A stretch of 64,000 nucleotides of DNA from Pedobacter chitinilyticus (lineage in GTDB: Bacteria; Bacteroidota; Bacteroidia; Sphingobacteriales; Sphingobacteriaceae). The position numbers and the translations under genes were made by a program. The stretch is taken from the NCBI RefSeq assembly GCF_003313385.1, contig NZ_QMHN01000001.1, positions 80,637 through 144,636 of the forward strand. The letters are read 5' to 3'. Each line of letters opens with the position of its first letter. Positions within the stretch are counted from its first letter, which is position 1. Below are positions 63,501 to 64,000 of this stretch, piece by piece. The notes under the pieces were generated by a model. It did no database searches, had not been told where the DNA came from, and saw nothing but the letters and a program-made list of their open reading frames with translations.

Positions 63501-64000
63501 ACCGCAACAACCGCTGCTGGAATCACTGATCCAACCCCTGCCAACAACACGGCAACCGATACGGATACGCCTAACAGGATGGCGGATTTGATCGTGACCA
63601 ATACCGATGGCAAAACCACTTATACCCCAGGTACCACCAACACTTACACTTTTGTAGTAACCAATGATGGACCAAGTGATGCGCCAGGTTCGGTGATCAC
63701 CAATACCTTGCCTACAGGCGTAACGGGTACTTGGACGGCCGTATACGCAGGTGGTGCCACAGGCACGGCCAACGGCACAGGCAGCATTAACCAAACCGCA
63801 AACATCCCGAGTGGTGGTAGCATTACTTATACTTATGTAGTAAACGTACCATCATCGTTCACGGGCGACTTCATCAACACAGGTGCTGCGGCCACCGCTA
63901 CAGGCATCACTGATCCAACGCCAGCCAATAACTCGGCAACGGATACCGATACCCAAGCGAGCGTAGTGGATTTAGCCGTGACCAATACCGACGGTAAAAC
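57510..64000 (+). CDS. Giant exported DUF11-repeat protein (3' end outside window)
   Basis: At least 2163 residues, open to the window edge. Signal peptide ~1-33. Residues ~75-180 form a domain alike to the C-terminus of the preceding protein (GSYNV...V.I.N...Q...FPSP...AFNG...N). Residues ~240-355 form a divergent DUF11 domain. From residue 361 come 14 complete repeats of exactly 128 residues, starting ADLxVTNTDGKTTYTPGTTN and containing NTLPAGVTGTWTAVYAGG; a 15th starts at 63966. The DTDT linkers may bind Ca2+. It probably forms a long surface filament or adhesin. Sorting signal, if any, lies outside. Confidence 0.88.
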   Translation, partial: MINFNKTRISQFAKGAVVALIFPFLAFSQAFSQNTYKGNNSATARGTALGKTVSDYSNSGTTVTKADDSPTTINFPMIGIGKTATTPVFQANGSYNVDYVITIKNFGQVPFQFVQVTEALSTAFPSPMTFSIRASGITISGGTGLTLNAAFNGSTNTNVLMQSASNLAVGQTRTITIPLNIVPNGSFGLRNNTATVTATGGDDAVTISDVSNNTTDPDGNGNGTPFDDSTPTPITLTAPDIEVVSKTVNIATPNAGNNVTFTITVRNNGGPAAGVIVSDLLPAGYQYVSHTTATGTYSNTTGNWSVGNLTNSTSVTLQVVARVLGNKLASEYRNTASTNHLGDSNTSNNSKFVDVTPIPTADLAVTNTDGKTTYTPGTTNTYTFVVTNNGPSDAPGSTITNTLPAGVTGTWTAVYAGGATGTANGTGSISETADIPSGGSITYTYVVNVPSSYTGNFVNTGAAATASGIADTTPANNSATDTDTPNRLADLIVTNTDGKTTYTPGTTNTYTFTVTNAGPSDAPGSTITNTLPAGVTGTWTAVYAGGATGTANGTGSISQTASIPSGGSITYTYVVNVPSSTTGNFTNTGTAAVGAGITDPTPANNTAADTDTPDRIADLTVTNTDGKTTYTPGTTNTYTFVVTNAGPSDAPGSTITNTLPAGVTGTWTAVYAGGATGTANGTGSINQTASIPSGGTITYTYVVSVPSSYTGNFVNTGAAAVGAGITDPTPANNTATDTDTENRVADLVVTNTDGKTTYTAGTTNTYTFVVTNAGPSDAPGSTITNTLPAGVTGTWTAVYAGGATGTANGTGSISQTADIPSGGTITYTYIVSVTSSFTGNFVNTGTAATATGITDPTPANNTATDTDTPNRLADLAVTNTDGKATYTPGTTNTYTFVVTNNGPSDAPGSTITNTLPAGVTGTWTAVYAGGATGTANGTGSISQTADIPSGGSITYTYVVDVPSSYTGNFVNTASAATAAGITDPTPANNTATDTDTPNRLADLIVTNTDGKTTYIPGTTNTYTFTVTNNGPSDAPGSTITNTLPAGVTGTWTAVYTGGATGTANGTGSISQTASIPSGGAITYTYVVNVPSSTTGNFVNTGTAAVGAGITDPTPANNTATDTDTENRVADLVVTNTDGKTTYIPGTTNTYTFVVTNNGPSNAPGSTITNTLPAGVTGTWTAVYTGGATGTANGTGSISQTADIPSGGTITYTYIVNVPSDFTGNFVNTGTSAVATGITDPTPANNTATDTDTENRVADLVVTNTDGKATYTPGTTNTYTFVVTNNGPSDAPGSTITNTLPAGVTGTWTAVYAGGATGTANGTGSISQTADIPSGGSVTYTYVVSVPSSFTGNFVNTGTATTATGITDPTPLNNTATDTDSPNRLADLIVTNTDGKTTYTPGTTNTYTFVVTNGGPSDAAGTTITNTLPAGVTGTWTAVYAGGATGTANGTGSISQTADIPSGGSVTYTYVVDVPSSFTGNFVNTGTATTATGITDPTPANNTATDTDTPNRLADLIVTNTDGKTTYTPGTTNTYTFVVTNSGPSDAPGSVVTNTLPAGVTGTWTAVYAGGTTGTANGTGSINQTVNIPSGGSITYTYVVNVPSSFTGDFINTGAAATAVGITDPTPANNSATDTDTQASVVDLAVTNTDGKTTYTPGTTNTYTFTVTNSGPSNAPGSAITNTLPAGVTGTWTAVYAGGATGTANGTGSISETANIPSGGSITYTYVVNVPAGFTGNFVNTGTVAPATGITDSNTANNTATDTDTQNSVADLAVTYTDGKATYTPGTSNTYTFTVTNNGPSNAPGSKITNTLPTGLTGGTWTAVYTGTTGPANGSGDIDETIDLPSGASVTYTYVIDVPSNFTGNFVSAGAAATATGITDPTPANNSATDTDTPNRIADLIVTNTDGKATYTPGTTNTYTFTVTNGGPSDAPGSTITNTLPAGVTGTWTAVYAGGATGTANGTGSISQTADIPSGGSITYTYVVNVPSSFTGNFVNTGTATTAAGITDPTPANNTATDTDTPNRMADLIVTNTDGKTTYTPGTTNTYTFVVTNDGPSDAPGSVITNTLPTGVTGTWTAVYAGGATGTANGTGSINQTANIPSGGSITYTYVVNVPSSFTGDFINTGAAATATGITDPTPANNSATDTDTQASVVDLAVTNTDGK
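58590..64000 (+). repeat. 384-bp in-frame tandem repeat array (14 full copies and a partial)
   Basis: The landmark ACCTTGCCTGCGGGCGTAAC (with minor variants) recurs at 58713, 59097, 59481, 59865 and on to 63705, always 384 bases apart. DNA identity between units is very high except unit 12 (from ~62814), which carries compensating length changes. The array continues past the window. Confidence 0.95.

Noticed and set aside
57851..63794. Many minus-strand open frames of ~60-150 residues
   Set aside because: They are shadows of the 384-bp coding repeat: the same frame reappears every 384 bases on the opposite strand of a long coding gene.

Overview
The window looks like a chromosome segment of a Bacteroidota bacterium, most likely a Pedobacter-like member of the Sphingobacteriaceae. 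The evidence is a SusC/SusD pair, promoters of the TTG-N19-21-TAnnTTTG type, many small exported lipoproteins, long Ig-like and DUF11 repeat proteins, and extragenic repeats typical of the group. No tRNA, rRNA or CRISPR array was seen.

Region 1 (1-20 kb) is mostly housekeeping. It holds the end of a TonB-dependent receptor, a manganese operon (mntR plus an Nramp transporter fused to a universal stress domain) with a visible operator, an Lrp/AsnC regulator, a GxxExxY gene bracketed by inverted repeats, ung, a thioredoxin-like protein, lysS, two arginine-deiminase-superfamily hydrolases, argS, a TSUP permease, an AI-2E family permease and mnmE. The gaps are full of extragenic repeats: nested hairpins, 118-127 bp, 143-163 bp and 181 bp tandem units, and low-complexity CTAA-type satellites.

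Region 2 (19.9-43.4 kb) is an envelope and nutrient-handling neighbourhood: exported hydrolases, two class C beta-lactamase-like serine hydrolases, an esterase, SusC/SusD, lipoproteins including a YceI family member, a di-haem cytochrome c, a LytS/LytTR two-component system and an AraC regulator. Eight intergenic regions here carry a related element (core TCTAC or TCGAC) pointing at the next gene. In four of them it ends exactly 28 bp before a -7-like box. This suggests one regulon, possibly run by the LytTR regulator encoded in the cluster.

Region 3 (43.5-52 kb) looks like a defence island. A SEFIR-domain protein and a small membrane-type protein are divergent from a 1271-residue protein with an Mrr-like nuclease domain and a STAND-type NTPase. 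That gene overlaps a gene with a HEPN-type R-x4-H motif. Two unrecognised genes follow.

Region 4 (52.9-64 kb, open at the end) encodes two exported repeat proteins in tandem. One has about 15 Ig/PKD-like repeats. The other has 14 complete DUF11-like repeats of exactly 128 residues (384 bp) and runs off the window.
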